Assembly: GCA_020697375.1 (NCBI GenBank)
Contig: JAJFBJ010000021.1
Location: 1 to 47,801, forward strand
Length of the DNA: 47,801 bases
Direction of reading: 5' to 3'
Source of the DNA: Nitrospira sp.
Lineage (GTDB): Bacteria; Nitrospirota; Nitrospiria; Nitrospirales; Nitrospiraceae
Under the pieces are notes generated by a model. That model was not told where the DNA came from. It made no database searches and saw only the letters and a list, made by a program, of their open reading frames with translations. The position numbers were made by a program, and so were the translations under genes. Shown here one piece after another: positions 1 through 8,358 of the stretch. Within the stretch, counting starts at the first letter, position 1, and every line of letters starts with the position of its first letter.

Positions 1-61
1 TCGGCGCAATGGCGCCTCGTAGCGTCCAATAGATATTGAACAGTCGTGACCGTACGCTCAT
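1..61 (-). CDS. 5' end of a further minus-strand gene, cut by the window edge
   Basis: An ATG at 59-61 opens a frame that stays open to the window edge. It encodes about 20 residues beginning MSVRSRLFNIYWTLRG. A GGGAGG run lies upstream but at 12 nt spacing, longer than ideal. The frame follows the tyrosine phosphatase gene by 65 nt and keeps the same orientation, so it is probably the next gene of the locus. The short N-terminus resembles starts I associate with class I SAM-dependent methyltransferases of exopolysaccharide loci, but 20 residues cannot prove this. Confidence 0.45.
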   Translation of the reverse strand, partial: MSVRSRLFNIYWTLRGAIAP

Positions 62-126
62 ATCGATGCCGGGCCTCCCTTGATCATGACCATCCTTCTC
101 CCCAGTCCCAGTGGTTTTTTATATGG

Positions 127-732
127 CTACTTGCTTGCCGGCAGCATCTTGGATACCAAGACATCACAGGCCTGCCGGATCATCGCAAAACAGGTTTGGA
201 AGTCTTCCAAGGTGCCGCTGTAAGGATCGGCTACTTCGCTCACGGATTGATCGTAAAACTGTCGGAGCAGGAACACCTTTTGCCGAGCCTGGGGATACAG
301 TTTGATCACCCGGCTGCGCTGCTGCCACTCCATGACGAGAATCATATCTGCTCGTTCTACCTGTTCCTTATGGAGGGGTTGTGTGGCATGCTGGCCAAGT
401 AGAAGGCCGCCCTGCGTGCCGACAGTCTGGGCAAAATGATGTGCCGGCTTCCCAAACGAGGTATCGAGACCTGCCGACTGAACCACCGTAGGGAGACCGT
501 GCTTTTCGACAAGACACTTCAGATAGGCCTCAGCAAGCGGACTTCGGCAAATGTTACCTTTACAGATTACTAGGATCGAACGGGCCGGCTTCGGAAAGAT
601 CTGCCGATTGACAAGCCTGCGGTATCGCCAGAGGTTCACTCCTGCCATCAGCGATCTCCTGGCCGAACGAGCCAGCCCAAAAACATGACTGTTGCCGACG
701 CTGATCTCCGACGAAGATTGAGTTTGCGACAT
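127..732 (-). CDS. Low-molecular-weight protein tyrosine phosphatase (Wzb-like)
   Basis: Predicted to dephosphorylate phosphotyrosine on the bacterial tyrosine kinase that controls polysaccharide chain length, here most likely the Wzc-type protein at 40918-43263. The active-site loop CX5R reads C57-K-G-N-I-C-R63 followed by SP, and the general-acid DP motif is at D169-P170, both in the positions expected for this cytoplasmic family. The protein is 201 aa against about 150 for typical members. The excess is an N-terminal basic extension of about 50 residues of unknown role. The start chosen is the ATG at 732, with a GAGGGAG ribosome-binding site about 5 nt upstream; a TTG one codon earlier is less likely. 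It sits 11 nt after the ATP-grasp gene, at the opposite end of the locus from the kinase. Confidence 0.88.
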   Translation of the reverse strand: MSQTQSSSEISVGNSHVFGLARSARRSLMAGVNLWRYRRLVNRQIFPKPARSILVICKGNICRSPLAEAYLKCLVEKHGLPTVVQSAGLDTSFGKPAHHFAQTVGTQGGLLLGQHATQPLHKEQVERADMILVMEWQQRSRVIKLYPQARQKVFLLRQFYDQSVSEVADPYSGTLEDFQTCFAMIRQACDVLVSKMLPASK

Positions 733-743
733 CAAAACTCCCT

Positions 744-1931
744 CTATACCAACTTGAGATAGTGCAGGATTTCAAATCTGCTGGGGCCGAGATCGTCCCA
801 CTGTTCGATTTCATAGAACAGATCTGTCTCAAACAACCGGCAGAATGACAACAGGGATTGGAATGTCGACGGAGCGCCGGGAGGAAGATTCAGTGAACTC
901 TTCTTCCTGGTGAGTCGCATCAATAACTGATCCAAATCGCCCAGCAACCATCTGGATCTCACTCCGACCCGGTATGCGTTTTCAGGCACGATCTCCGTCT
1001 TCCCCATCGCCATATTCAGAAGATGATATGGGAAGTTTATGCCGGCATCCATGGCCAATTGAAGCGACCCCCAAAAGCGTCCGTTGATCTCCATGAGCAA
1101 GGACTGGTGACTGGCGGCATCCACTTTGAATTCCACCATAGCCACTCCATGCCACTTCACGCGCTGCAGGAGTTTAAGGGTAGCCTCAACCATGTCTTTG
1201 GGCAAGGCAATACTCTCGCGCAACACACTCACACCTCCCGAAGGAGGGCGTTCACGTAGGCGCCGATGAGCGAACATGGCGAGCGGCGCGCCTTCCTGCA
1301 TCAAAACGAACAGTCCCTGACCTTCTCCCACCACCCGGCGCTGGATCAACGAGGGCCGGCGGAGATAGGGACTCTCACGGTAGAGACGCTGGAGTTCCTC
1401 GCGAGAATTCGCATAACAAACCGCGGTTTTTGTCCACCGGCCGCTTTCCTTTACCAATGAACAGCCTGGCTTTACCACCACCGGAAACACGGTCACTCGA
1501 TCCTCTATCCCTTCGAGTCGACCATCAGGCACAAAGATGGTGTCGGGAATCGGAACTCCTTGTTCTGTTGCCTGACGCATCAATCGATACTTATCCGAAA
1601 TTTCCTGAAACACTGCCGCCGCCGGAGTGGGGATGTGTGTCTGGGGTTCAAACCGCCATTTTTCAGGTCCGAGTACATGCATGGCGATATCGGAAACTGG
1701 AAACAAGGCGTCGACCCGATATTTATGCGTCATTTCGAGCAGGCGGGTGACAAATTTTTCAGGCTCTTGGTATGGGGACGGATAGCTGATCTGCTGCTGA
1801 CAATAACGTGACGATCCCGCGAGACAGCCGGTGGATTCCGCCCCAATCACTACCTCCACCCGTTGACGCCCAAGCGCCCGCGTAATTGCCAATGCGGCTC
1901 GCTCATTGCCATCGGTAACCAGAACTCTCAC
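744..1931 (-). CDS. ATP-grasp domain protein, carboxylate-amine ligase type
   Basis: A 395-residue protein with the layout of ATP-grasp ligases of the carbamoyl-phosphate synthase/PylC type. An N-terminal Rossmann-like segment starts MRVLVTDG. A central ATP-binding region contains VVVKPGCS around residue 170, and a metal-binding stretch contains VEFKVD and LMEINGRFWGS around residues 265-290. The ExNxR-type residues EINGRFWG are the family hallmark. These enzymes activate a carboxylate as acyl-phosphate and join it to an amine or thiol. The substrate cannot be read from the sequence. In this locus an amide or aminoacyl decoration of a sugar is an attractive inference. The start is GTG with a weak upstream GGAG. 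It lies 53 nt after the deacetylase gene and 11 nt before the phosphatase gene. Confidence 0.8.
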   Translation of the reverse strand: MRVLVTDGNERAALAITRALGRQRVEVVIGAESTGCLAGSSRYCQQQISYPSPYQEPEKFVTRLLEMTHKYRVDALFPVSDIAMHVLGPEKWRFEPQTHIPTPAAAVFQEISDKYRLMRQATEQGVPIPDTIFVPDGRLEGIEDRVTVFPVVVKPGCSLVKESGRWTKTAVCYANSREELQRLYRESPYLRRPSLIQRRVVGEGQGLFVLMQEGAPLAMFAHRRLRERPPSGGVSVLRESIALPKDMVEATLKLLQRVKWHGVAMVEFKVDAASHQSLLMEINGRFWGSLQLAMDAGINFPYHLLNMAMGKTEIVPENAYRVGVRSRWLLGDLDQLLMRLTRKKSSLNLPPGAPSTFQSLLSFCRLFETDLFYEIEQWDDLGPSRFEILHYLKLV

Positions 1932-1984
1932 GGATTCGCTCGCTCCACGGGAACATCCCTCGCCACGTTTGCCACCGGTTTACA

Positions 1985-3049
1985 TTACGCCGTTCTTGGC
2001 ATCGGACCGAACAGGCGCAACGAAAACAATGGAAGCGTGTTCGTCACGTCGTTGTGAATTCCCACTCTCTTGATGGCAAACTGATTCTCCGGTCTGCTGC
2101 CTTCGACCCCCATCTGTACTGTAACGGCCGCTTCATAGCCACAGGCCTGAACCTGGCTTTGAATGGAGGAGTCGTTATTTCCATTTGGATAACAAAACAC
2201 CGGCACATAGTTCACGCCCTGCAACAAAAGAACTTGCCTGGATCTCATCAGCTCGTCCAACACATCTTCACGCGCGATGGTGGTTAAGATCCGATGTGAA
2301 CAGGAATGAGATCCGAACGATATGCCGTTCCGGGACATCTCTCGCACCTCGTCCCAATTCATGATGACCCGACCCTTCGGTAAGACCACCTTAAGCTCTG
2401 ACGCCAGCGATTCAATCAGATTTCGTATTCGCTCGATGGGCATAGGTTTGCAATGATCAATAATCTGATCCGTCACCCGTTCCCCGCGGAGTAATGCCTC
2501 CACGGATAGCTGGCCGTCTGCGCTCAGGAAAGGCGAGATCGAGAGTTTCAGTTTTTTCATAGCTTCAACTTCAAAATGCCTGCCGGCCGCTTCTCTTAAC
2601 AGGAGGGACAACTGATCCGGCCAGAACCACTCATCGCTTCCTACATAGTCAGTGGGCAGGAAGATCGTAGCGGGAAGACCCAACCGTTTCAAAATAGGAT
2701 ACGCATGCGAGTAATTGTCCAACCAGCCGTCATCAAAGGTCACCACACAATACCGGGACTGCTCATTCAAGGTCCCGGTCTGCCAGAGGCGTAGAAGTTC
2801 TTGCAGAGATAGGACTGTGAAATTGTCCTTCAAGAACCTCATATGCTCCAAAAAAACAGTGTCGAGTACATACATACCGGGCTGTACGGACTGACGAGAC
2901 ACTTCTTCGCCGGACAACACACGATGATACATAAGCACGAGAACCTTACCCCGATGCCGCCAGCGGTGAAGTGATGACATGGATAGCGCGGCGCCGAGGC
3001 CTGATCTGAGCAATGATTTAAGCCTATCTCCTGATATTGCCGCTTGCAC
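1985..3049 (-). CDS. Polysaccharide deacetylase family protein (NodB homology)
   Basis: A 354-residue member of the carbohydrate esterase 4 fold, expected to remove N- or O-acetyl groups from a polysaccharide in a metal-dependent reaction. The visible motifs are LMYHRV at residues 39-44, the TFDDG catalytic and metal-binding motif at about 104-108, and SFGSHSCSH around 250, giving the canonical D and H-x3-H ligands. There is no clear cleavable signal peptide, only a mildly hydrophobic N-terminal stretch. The GTG start is supported by AGGA 8 nt upstream. This is the second deacetylase in the locus; the other (38971-39858) is of a different, XrtA-associated subtype. It could instead act on a lipid-linked intermediate. 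Confidence 0.86.
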   Translation of the reverse strand: MQAAISGDRLKSLLRSGLGAALSMSSLHRWRHRGKVLVLMYHRVLSGEEVSRQSVQPGMYVLDTVFLEHMRFLKDNFTVLSLQELLRLWQTGTLNEQSRYCVVTFDDGWLDNYSHAYPILKRLGLPATIFLPTDYVGSDEWFWPDQLSLLLREAAGRHFEVEAMKKLKLSISPFLSADGQLSVEALLRGERVTDQIIDHCKPMPIERIRNLIESLASELKVVLPKGRVIMNWDEVREMSRNGISFGSHSCSHRILTTIAREDVLDELMRSRQVLLLQGVNYVPVFCYPNGNNDSSIQSQVQACGYEAAVTVQMGVEGSRPENQFAIKRVGIHNDVTNTLPLFSLRLFGPMPRTA

Positions 3050-3117
3050 TGATATATCCTGCTAGTGAGATGATACTGCGCTGAGTGGCCGGCGCCACGG
3101 GGCTTCCTCGTCACCGC

Positions 3118-3966
3118 TTACGTCGCGCAGACATTGCTGCCGACATGGCGCTCTGCAACTGGGCCTGATAATCGGATTATGGTGTATTCGCCCGAGGTAC
3201 TTGCCTGGTGGTTACGCCCTTGCAATGCTTCGTTAAGCGACTGGCTCGCGCCGGGAGCAATATTGTCATGTAGCTCGACGGCAATGACACCAATGCGATG
3301 GATCCACTTGTCCGTCCCGTTTTGAAAGACTTCTTTTTCTGCCCCTTCTATATCCACCTTCAAAAGATCGATTCGACCTGATTCGAACTCAGTCAATAAA
3401 TCATGTACTCCAAGAGCGGGAATCGATGTGCCATCGGCACTCGCGACCTCTCCGACTCTGAATGCCCAGGGCTCGTCTGTCGGGTTCAGAATGTTCAGCT
3501 GTGCCTGCTTCGACCATAAAGCCTTTTTCAGGCAAGTGATATTGGCATACGGCTTCGTGTTTCTTACGAGCAATTCAAAATTTGATTGGTCGACTTCCAG
3601 CGCCAAAATCTTTGCTTTTGGAAAGCGGTGAGCAAAATAAAGTGAAGCCAAGCCTATGTTGGCACCGGCGTCAACTATAGTAGCCGGCTCTTGCGACATC
3701 TGAAAGTCCAACTCACCGTCGATCAATAATTGAATAAATGCCAGTACATCCGAAGTTCCGGCCCGTAAGGTGACGGGGTGATTGAGGCCTGGAACCCGCA
3801 CGTTGTGCCACGTTCCTCGGATGTGATGGAGGTGTTGGCGAAGATGAAACCAAAGCAGGAAGCCCGCGATTTGTCCGAATCGCCGGCGATATTTCTTGCT
3901 CGGATTCGTTAGTTTAGAAAGAAAGGTCAGCATAGATGTAGTAGGCCCTGAGCGGTACGAGGGCAT
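3118..3966 (-). CDS. FkbM family SAM-dependent methyltransferase
   Basis: A 282-residue class I methyltransferase. SAM-binding motif I is seen as VDAGANIGLAS near residues 98-108, followed by an acidic residue in LALEVD. The FkbM hallmark LLKVDIEGAE lies near residue 205 and VIAVELHD near 230. FkbM-family enzymes methylate hydroxyls of sugars or polyketide moieties, so O-methylation of the repeat unit is the likely role. The N-terminal 60 residues are basic and lack a recognisable domain. The ATG at 3966 lies 3 nt after the preceding gene, indicating translation from the same message; an internal ATG at residue 12 is an alternative start. Confidence 0.88.
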   Translation of the reverse strand: MPSYRSGPTTSMLTFLSKLTNPSKKYRRRFGQIAGFLLWFHLRQHLHHIRGTWHNVRVPGLNHPVTLRAGTSDVLAFIQLLIDGELDFQMSQEPATIVDAGANIGLASLYFAHRFPKAKILALEVDQSNFELLVRNTKPYANITCLKKALWSKQAQLNILNPTDEPWAFRVGEVASADGTSIPALGVHDLLTEFESGRIDLLKVDIEGAEKEVFQNGTDKWIHRIGVIAVELHDNIAPGASQSLNEALQGRNHQASTSGEYTIIRLSGPVAERHVGSNVCAT

Positions 3967-3969
3967 TAG

Positions 3970-5073
3970 TCAATTACCTGCTAAAGCTCCTGATGTATCC
4001 CTCATCCCACCAGCAATATCGAGTGTTCGAGACACAAGTTTGTCGGGCGATAGGTGAGTGTTGTAATACGCCCAGTTGTTTTCCATAACCAATTGCCTTG
4101 ATGGTTTATCCTCGATTAGGTGGACGGTTTGGCGAACGCACTCCTCGGGCGTGTCGAATTCGAAATAATTTGTTTTGGACTCGAACCCGCAAGGAACGAC
4201 TGGCTTCAATCGTTCCGATACAACGCACTTTGAAAAGGCCACATACTCTGCCAGTTTCCATCCTATCGAGCCATGCAGACCCGTAGTGGCTATGCAAATC
4301 GGATAATCCTGAAGAAGCGACAGGTAATTCTTTTTTCCTGAGCTCATAGGGCTTTCCAAAACCAGTTCTTTGTAGGTTTGTACTGCATATTTATTTCGCG
4401 CAAACCCGCCATAGAAGCGAGGCCCTAGTTCTTTACGAAGCAGTTCTATACAGCGCGCTCTGGTCCTGTTGATCTGAATCCGTTCTGCCCTTTCTTCTGC
4501 GGACAGAGCTGCACCTTCACCCTCCGGATCCCATGCACGCGCCATAAAGAGTACACGAGGCTCCTGTGTCAAGACTGGCGGAGCGCACATATGTGCAATT
4601 GTGGGAAGAAAGCTCAAGGAGGCAAGCTCGGCACAACGCTTCACAAGTTCCTTAGGGAAATTGTCGAACGCGGCTTTACGCAGCAGGAATCTTGAAATCT
4701 CATGGAAGTTCAGGTTTCCTGCATAGACTTCATAATTAAGCCCTAAAGGATGGACCCGGGATTGATAACCGTCTGGAACCATTGATGGCACATAACTTCG
4801 CTTGAAGTAGGCATCGCAAATCTCGAGGGCATCCATTCGAAGATGGGAGGAATCGCTAGTATCGTAGTAAATTGTTTTGGCCTCATCCAAGATGACGAAT
4901 AATCCATTCAAGTCTCGATGGCGCAAGTTCCTCATCGTTTCCACACCTGGGTGGGAATAATTCGAGAATTTCTGCTTAAGCCGAATTACTCCTTCAGCCG
5001 AAAGAAGAGAAAACCCCGTATACAACTGAGACACATGAGGCGAGGTACTATATGCGAACATGGTGCATTGCAT
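3970..5073 (-). CDS. Putative glycosyltransferase (GT-B / CgeB-like)
   Basis: A 367-residue protein whose C-terminal third resembles the nucleotide-sugar-binding half of GT-B glycosyltransferases: a GSIGWKLAEY segment at about 268-277 and an FDTPEECVRQ stretch about 30 residues later, followed by helices typical of group-1 transferases. The N-terminal half is not one I recognise. Its position among sugar genes supports a transfer role, but donor and acceptor are unknown. Two in-frame ATGs (5073 and 5061) are possible and neither has a good ribosome-binding site. It follows a 155-bp gap with a candidate promoter and is almost contiguous with the FkbM gene downstream. Confidence 0.55.
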   Translation of the reverse strand: MQCTMFAYSTSPHVSQLYTGFSLLSAEGVIRLKQKFSNYSHPGVETMRNLRHRDLNGLFVILDEAKTIYYDTSDSSHLRMDALEICDAYFKRSYVPSMVPDGYQSRVHPLGLNYEVYAGNLNFHEISRFLLRKAAFDNFPKELVKRCAELASLSFLPTIAHMCAPPVLTQEPRVLFMARAWDPEGEGAALSAEERAERIQINRTRARCIELLRKELGPRFYGGFARNKYAVQTYKELVLESPMSSGKKNYLSLLQDYPICIATTGLHGSIGWKLAEYVAFSKCVVSERLKPVVPCGFESKTNYFEFDTPEECVRQTVHLIEDKPSRQLVMENNWAYYNTHLSPDKLVSRTLDIAGGMRDTSGALAGN

Positions 5074-5141
5074 TGCATTGTCTTAACTTACTGACCTGTC
5101 TCGCGCCAGCTCTTTCGATAGGCAAAATTGAGTCTCTTACA

Positions 5142-5171
5142 ATTAAAATCAATCCGAACCTGCACTTGCAA
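5142..5171 (-). promoter_or_regulatory. Candidate sigma-70-like promoter in the 155-bp gap 5074-5228
   Basis: On the minus strand TTGCAA (5166-5171) and TTTAAT (5142-5147) are separated by 18 nt, matching 4 of 6 and 5 of 6 consensus bases. The predicted start would lie about 60 nt before the glycosyltransferase-like gene. The rest of the gap holds a short GCATT triplication at its left end and no reading frame I can support. Such matches arise by chance, so this is only a candidate. Confidence 0.22.
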
Positions 5172-5228
5172 GTTGGCCAAGCGGACGCTTTCTTGATGAT
5201 TAATTCCTATTTCGTGGTTACCGTATTC

Positions 5229-5381
5229 CTAAAAGAGTGTATAGATGAATGGCGCGACCGCCGATCCCTGGGTGAGGACTATCAAGCTCCCTAGAAGCAC
5301 GAGCATGACAATAATAGGCAATAGCCAAAACTTCTTCCGCTCTTTCATAAACGCCCACAACTCTTTCAAAAACTCGCCCAT
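5229..5381 (-). CDS. DUF5989 family small membrane protein
   Basis: A 50-residue protein beginning MGEFLKELW, with a short amphipathic basic start (residues 1-18) and one hydrophobic membrane segment (about 19-37). This is the standard size and pattern of the DUF5989 family, which normally sits beside SxtJ and a carbamoyltransferase. The start is decided by a strong AGGAGG sequence 5 nt upstream of the ATG at 5379-5381; a longer open frame extends upstream but lacks such a site. It lies 14 nt after the SxtJ gene. Its function is unknown; association with carbamoylated products is inferred from the usual gene neighbourhood. Confidence 0.82.
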   Translation of the reverse strand: MGEFLKELWAFMKERKKFWLLPIIVMLVLLGSLIVLTQGSAVAPFIYTLF

Positions 5382-5395
5382 GCTGCCCTCCTGAC

Positions 5396-5791
5396 TTAAA
5401 ATTGCCTCGTCATGTGATTTCGCGGCCTCGCTCCTCGCACGACCCGATAGGTCTCGACATCTCGACTCAACGTTCTCCGCATTGAGTCCCAGCCGAAGAG
5501 CCGCATGACCATTCCCATTGGAGTGATGAGTCCAAAATAGAGAATCCCTAGGATAATGCGGGTGTTGATCCACCCCATGACATGTCCAATCTTCATCCAG
5601 ACTCTGAAAATAGGACCAAGTGTCATCGGCATCAGTAGTCCTAATGCAATCAGGAGACTTCCGGGCACGAGGGCCCAGAAGCGGATCGCTTCGCCGTGCC
5701 GGAAGGCAGGCCAAACAGCGATCAAGCAGAATACCCCACCGACAATTAACCCAAAATTACGGAGCTCTTTTTTTTCATTCGCTTCGTGCAT
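5396..5791 (-). CDS. SxtJ family membrane protein
   Basis: A 131-residue membrane protein of the SxtJ type. A short charged N-terminus is followed by two closely spaced hydrophobic segments at about 12-29 and 38-56, then a third around 75-97, then a basic C-terminus. SxtJ was named from saxitoxin clusters, where it neighbours a carbamoyltransferase, and its biochemical role is not known. The ATG at 5791 has a near-ideal GGGGTGAT ribosome-binding site. It pairs with DUF5989 14 nt downstream. The carbamoyltransferase expected beside this pair is instead about 9 kb away at 15052-16896. Confidence 0.82.
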   Translation of the reverse strand: MHEANEKKELRNFGLIVGGVFCLIAVWPAFRHGEAIRFWALVPGSLLIALGLLMPMTLGPIFRVWMKIGHVMGWINTRIILGILYFGLITPMGMVMRLFGWDSMRRTLSRDVETYRVVRGARPRNHMTRQF

Positions 5792-5878
5792 TCATCACCC
5801 CTTCCGTCGACTACCACAAGTAACTGCCGCACTCATAAATAGCCGCCATGCGCAGCGACAACCAGACTCCTTGGCCGC

Positions 5879-7018
5879 CTAGCGCTTGGACGGCTCCCAG
5901 CGAAACACTCGATCTCCTCTCAGAAACCGCATCCACGCGTCGAGAATGGATAGATTTACCAAGACAAAAAAAGACGGTAGCCGTAATAGATTACTCTTGG
6001 GCATCCAGTCACACCCTGCATAGGCAGCCGCTAAGACATAAAAAATAGCCTGACCCACCAATAAAACCCTGTAGAACGCAGAGTGGGTGGCCAACACGAC
6101 GTTCGAGATGAATGCCGCAATCATGGCAAATGGCACGAGCCATCGGCACAGTTTATGGCTAAACAACTGCCAGGCGAACATCCCGTATCGAAACGGATTC
6201 AACATAGGCAGACTTCGCATGAGTACGGCGATCCCTCTTAACACCGTCCGAACCTTCCGCTGGTATTCCTTCTTCTCATCCGTCAAATTCCTATAATATC
6301 CGATGCTTTGCGAATCCGAGACTCCGCGAAGGCCAGCCTTCATGGAATTCAGGAGGGTATTGAAATCACTCTGGAGATCCTCCGCCCATGGGGTACAGAC
6401 TGTTCTCCTCGCGGCAAAAAATGAGCCACTGAGACCCACCAAGGTATTCACCTGGGTCTCAAACCGGCGAAGCAGCATCTCATACTTCACATATGCGCCC
6501 TCTCCGCTTAGGTTTCCCTCCGCGTCCACGAACTTATCCACACTGCTCACGCAACCGACGCTTGGATCATGAAAGGATTTTACGATGTTGGCAACCCCCA
6601 GCGGCGGAAGCGTCGTGGCCACATCCGAAAACACCAACACTTCGCCACTCGTTTGGCTGACCGCTACCTTTTGAGCAGCTTCCTTCCCTTTTCGTTCCGG
6701 TGCGCGAATGAGCCGAACCCCTGCTGATGCATACCCTCGCACGATTTCATCCGTTCGATCCGATGAGCAATCAGACGCCACTACTATTTCGAGACGTTCT
6801 CTTGGATACTGTTGTTGCAATGAGTTGAGAATCTTCTCCTCGATACGCATTTCCTCATTATAAGCCGTAATCACCAGCGACACGGTGGGCTGAATATCTC
6901 GGGCCAGCACAGGTCGATTTCTGATACGAGAAACAACCATCAACACCAGCAAGTACCCGACATAGGCGTACAGTATAAATGCCAAGGAACCCCAGAAAAT
7001 CCATTCAGCCAGCCACAT
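5879..7018 (-). CDS. Membrane-bound family 2 glycosyltransferase
   Basis: A 379-residue processive-type GT2 enzyme of the cellulose/poly-GlcNAc synthase-like layout. It has one N-terminal membrane helix (about 5-27), a cytoplasmic GT-A domain with SLVITAYNEE (about 47-56), VVASDCSSDRT (about 79-89) and LVFSDVAT (about 128-135), and at least two C-terminal hydrophobic helices (about 290-350). It would transfer a sugar from a nucleotide donor at the inner membrane; the donor is not readable. The ATG at 7018 has only a weak ribosome-binding site. It lies 62 nt after the aminotransferase gene. Confidence 0.88.
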   Translation of the reverse strand: MWLAEWIFWGSLAFILYAYVGYLLVLMVVSRIRNRPVLARDIQPTVSLVITAYNEEMRIEEKILNSLQQQYPRERLEIVVASDCSSDRTDEIVRGYASAGVRLIRAPERKGKEAAQKVAVSQTSGEVLVFSDVATTLPPLGVANIVKSFHDPSVGCVSSVDKFVDAEGNLSGEGAYVKYEMLLRRFETQVNTLVGLSGSFFAARRTVCTPWAEDLQSDFNTLLNSMKAGLRGVSDSQSIGYYRNLTDEKKEYQRKVRTVLRGIAVLMRSLPMLNPFRYGMFAWQLFSHKLCRWLVPFAMIAAFISNVVLATHSAFYRVLLVGQAIFYVLAAAYAGCDWMPKSNLLRLPSFFVLVNLSILDAWMRFLRGDRVFRWEPSKR

Positions 7019-7080
7019 GTTTCAGAATTCCGCAGTTACGACTCGCCGTGAGGAGAGCCACGCATCGCCCTTAGACTCGT

Positions 7081-8358
7081 TCAATTGACCCGGGGTAGTT
7101 CCGAAATACGATGCTGCTCCTCTGGAGCGCAGGACGAGCAGGCTGGTTTCAGCCCGTCGCCCTGTTGAACATCTTCGATGGCCCGACAAATTCTTTGGAG
7201 ATCTCGGGGAGCCAAAAACTCGTGAGTCGGAAGGGTCACGAGACGCTCAGCCAGCATGGTCGATTGGGGCACGTGTTGAGAGGAAAGTCTTTCGCGGAGT
7301 TCGGCAATATGTTGAATAGACGATGGGTACATGGAGCTCACTCCTAGCCCCTCTTCCGATGACACGCGACACAAGGCTTCCTTCTCTTGTTTAGAACGCA
7401 TGAGGAGCGGTAATCGCAGATAGACGGACCGCCCTCGTGGGTACGGTTTGATCGCCTGAGCAGAACTTGCCCCCACAGATTCCAGTGTCACTTGAGCATG
7501 TGCCGTGCGAATCGCGGTCGCATGAGCAAGCCGGTCCTTCCACCCACGTAACAATCCTGCACGCACGGAATCCATTCGAGCCACCGGGAAATCCTTATAG
7601 AATTTTGTTTCGCCTAATTTCAAAAATGGAAGCCCAGTGGGTATCCAATAGCATGACGGATTGATCAGTAGTTGCGTGGCTACCACTTCGAGCCAATTTT
7701 TGAGCATACCGAGAATCGATTCCTCAGGAAGCTGAGTATGGTACCGCGTGATGGCCTCTCCAATTCGATCATCATTCGAAAGAATTGCTCCCCCTGACCC
7801 GCAGGAAATATTTTTTCCCCGACCGAAACTCAGGAATGCGACATCGCCCATGGTTCCAAACGGCTTTCCTTCACGGTCGCCGCCCAAGGCCTGGGCCACA
7901 TCTTCCACCACAAAAATACCCCGTTGGCGACATAGCTCGACGATCCGCGGTACATCAACTCCAAAACCTAACAAATGCGTCGCCAGCACGCACAAGACCT
8001 CGGAATCAGCTATTCGTGTCAATTGATCAAAATCGAAGTCGAAAGAACGCGAGTCCACGTCACACAGCATGACCTCGAGCTGAGCCCGAAGCACCGCCGA
8101 GGGAACGGAAAAACATGTATATCCTGGAACGATGACCTTGCGTCTAGTCGACAGACCATGGAGGGCCTGGAGTATCAACATGAGCGCAGCTTTTCCAGAG
8201 GACACAAACCACACATACTTCACACCGAAATAATTTCGAAACTCAGCTTCTCGTTGCCTGATCGTCGCCCCTGGGCGCAGCAGTCCCCCCAAGCTTAACG
8301 TGAGGTCGCGCCAGTCGATCGGTGCAGCGGATGGGGGAAGCGTTCGTTGGGCCTTCAT
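7081..8358 (-). CDS. DegT/DnrJ/EryC1/StrS family PLP-dependent aminotransferase
   Basis: A 425-residue fold-type I aminotransferase that would convert a keto-sugar nucleotide to an amino sugar using pyridoxal phosphate. The cofactor aspartate is in VEDVAQALGG (D153) and the Schiff-base lysine is K182 in FGRGKNISCGSGG, the family signature. The start is fixed by a 4-bp ATGA overlap with the end of the FemAB-like gene. A longer frame reaching 8529 exists but would overlap that gene by 175 bp and adds no conserved sequence. No strong ribosome-binding site is seen, so translation is probably coupled. Its keto-sugar substrate could come from one of the SDR enzymes in the locus. Confidence 0.9.
   Translation of the reverse strand: MKAQRTLPPSAAPIDWRDLTLSLGGLLRPGATIRQREAEFRNYFGVKYVWFVSSGKAALMLILQALHGLSTRRKVIVPGYTCFSVPSAVLRAQLEVMLCDVDSRSFDFDFDQLTRIADSEVLCVLATHLLGFGVDVPRIVELCRQRGIFVVEDVAQALGGDREGKPFGTMGDVAFLSFGRGKNISCGSGGAILSNDDRIGEAITRYHTQLPEESILGMLKNWLEVVATQLLINPSCYWIPTGLPFLKLGETKFYKDFPVARMDSVRAGLLRGWKDRLAHATAIRTAHAQVTLESVGASSAQAIKPYPRGRSVYLRLPLLMRSKQEKEALCRVSSEEGLGVSSMYPSSIQHIAELRERLSSQHVPQSTMLAERLVTLPTHEFLAPRDLQRICRAIEDVQQGDGLKPACSSCAPEEQHRISELPRVN

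Noticed and set aside
46..402. 118-codon plus-strand open frame at the left edge
   Set aside because: It lies antisense to the tyrosine phosphatase gene, whose catalytic motifs are certain, and has no conserved feature or ribosome-binding site.
5382..5714. Upstream open extension of the DUF5989 frame
   Set aside because: It overlaps the SxtJ gene in another frame, adds no family similarity, and the strong AGGAGG before the ATG at 5381 fixes the short start.
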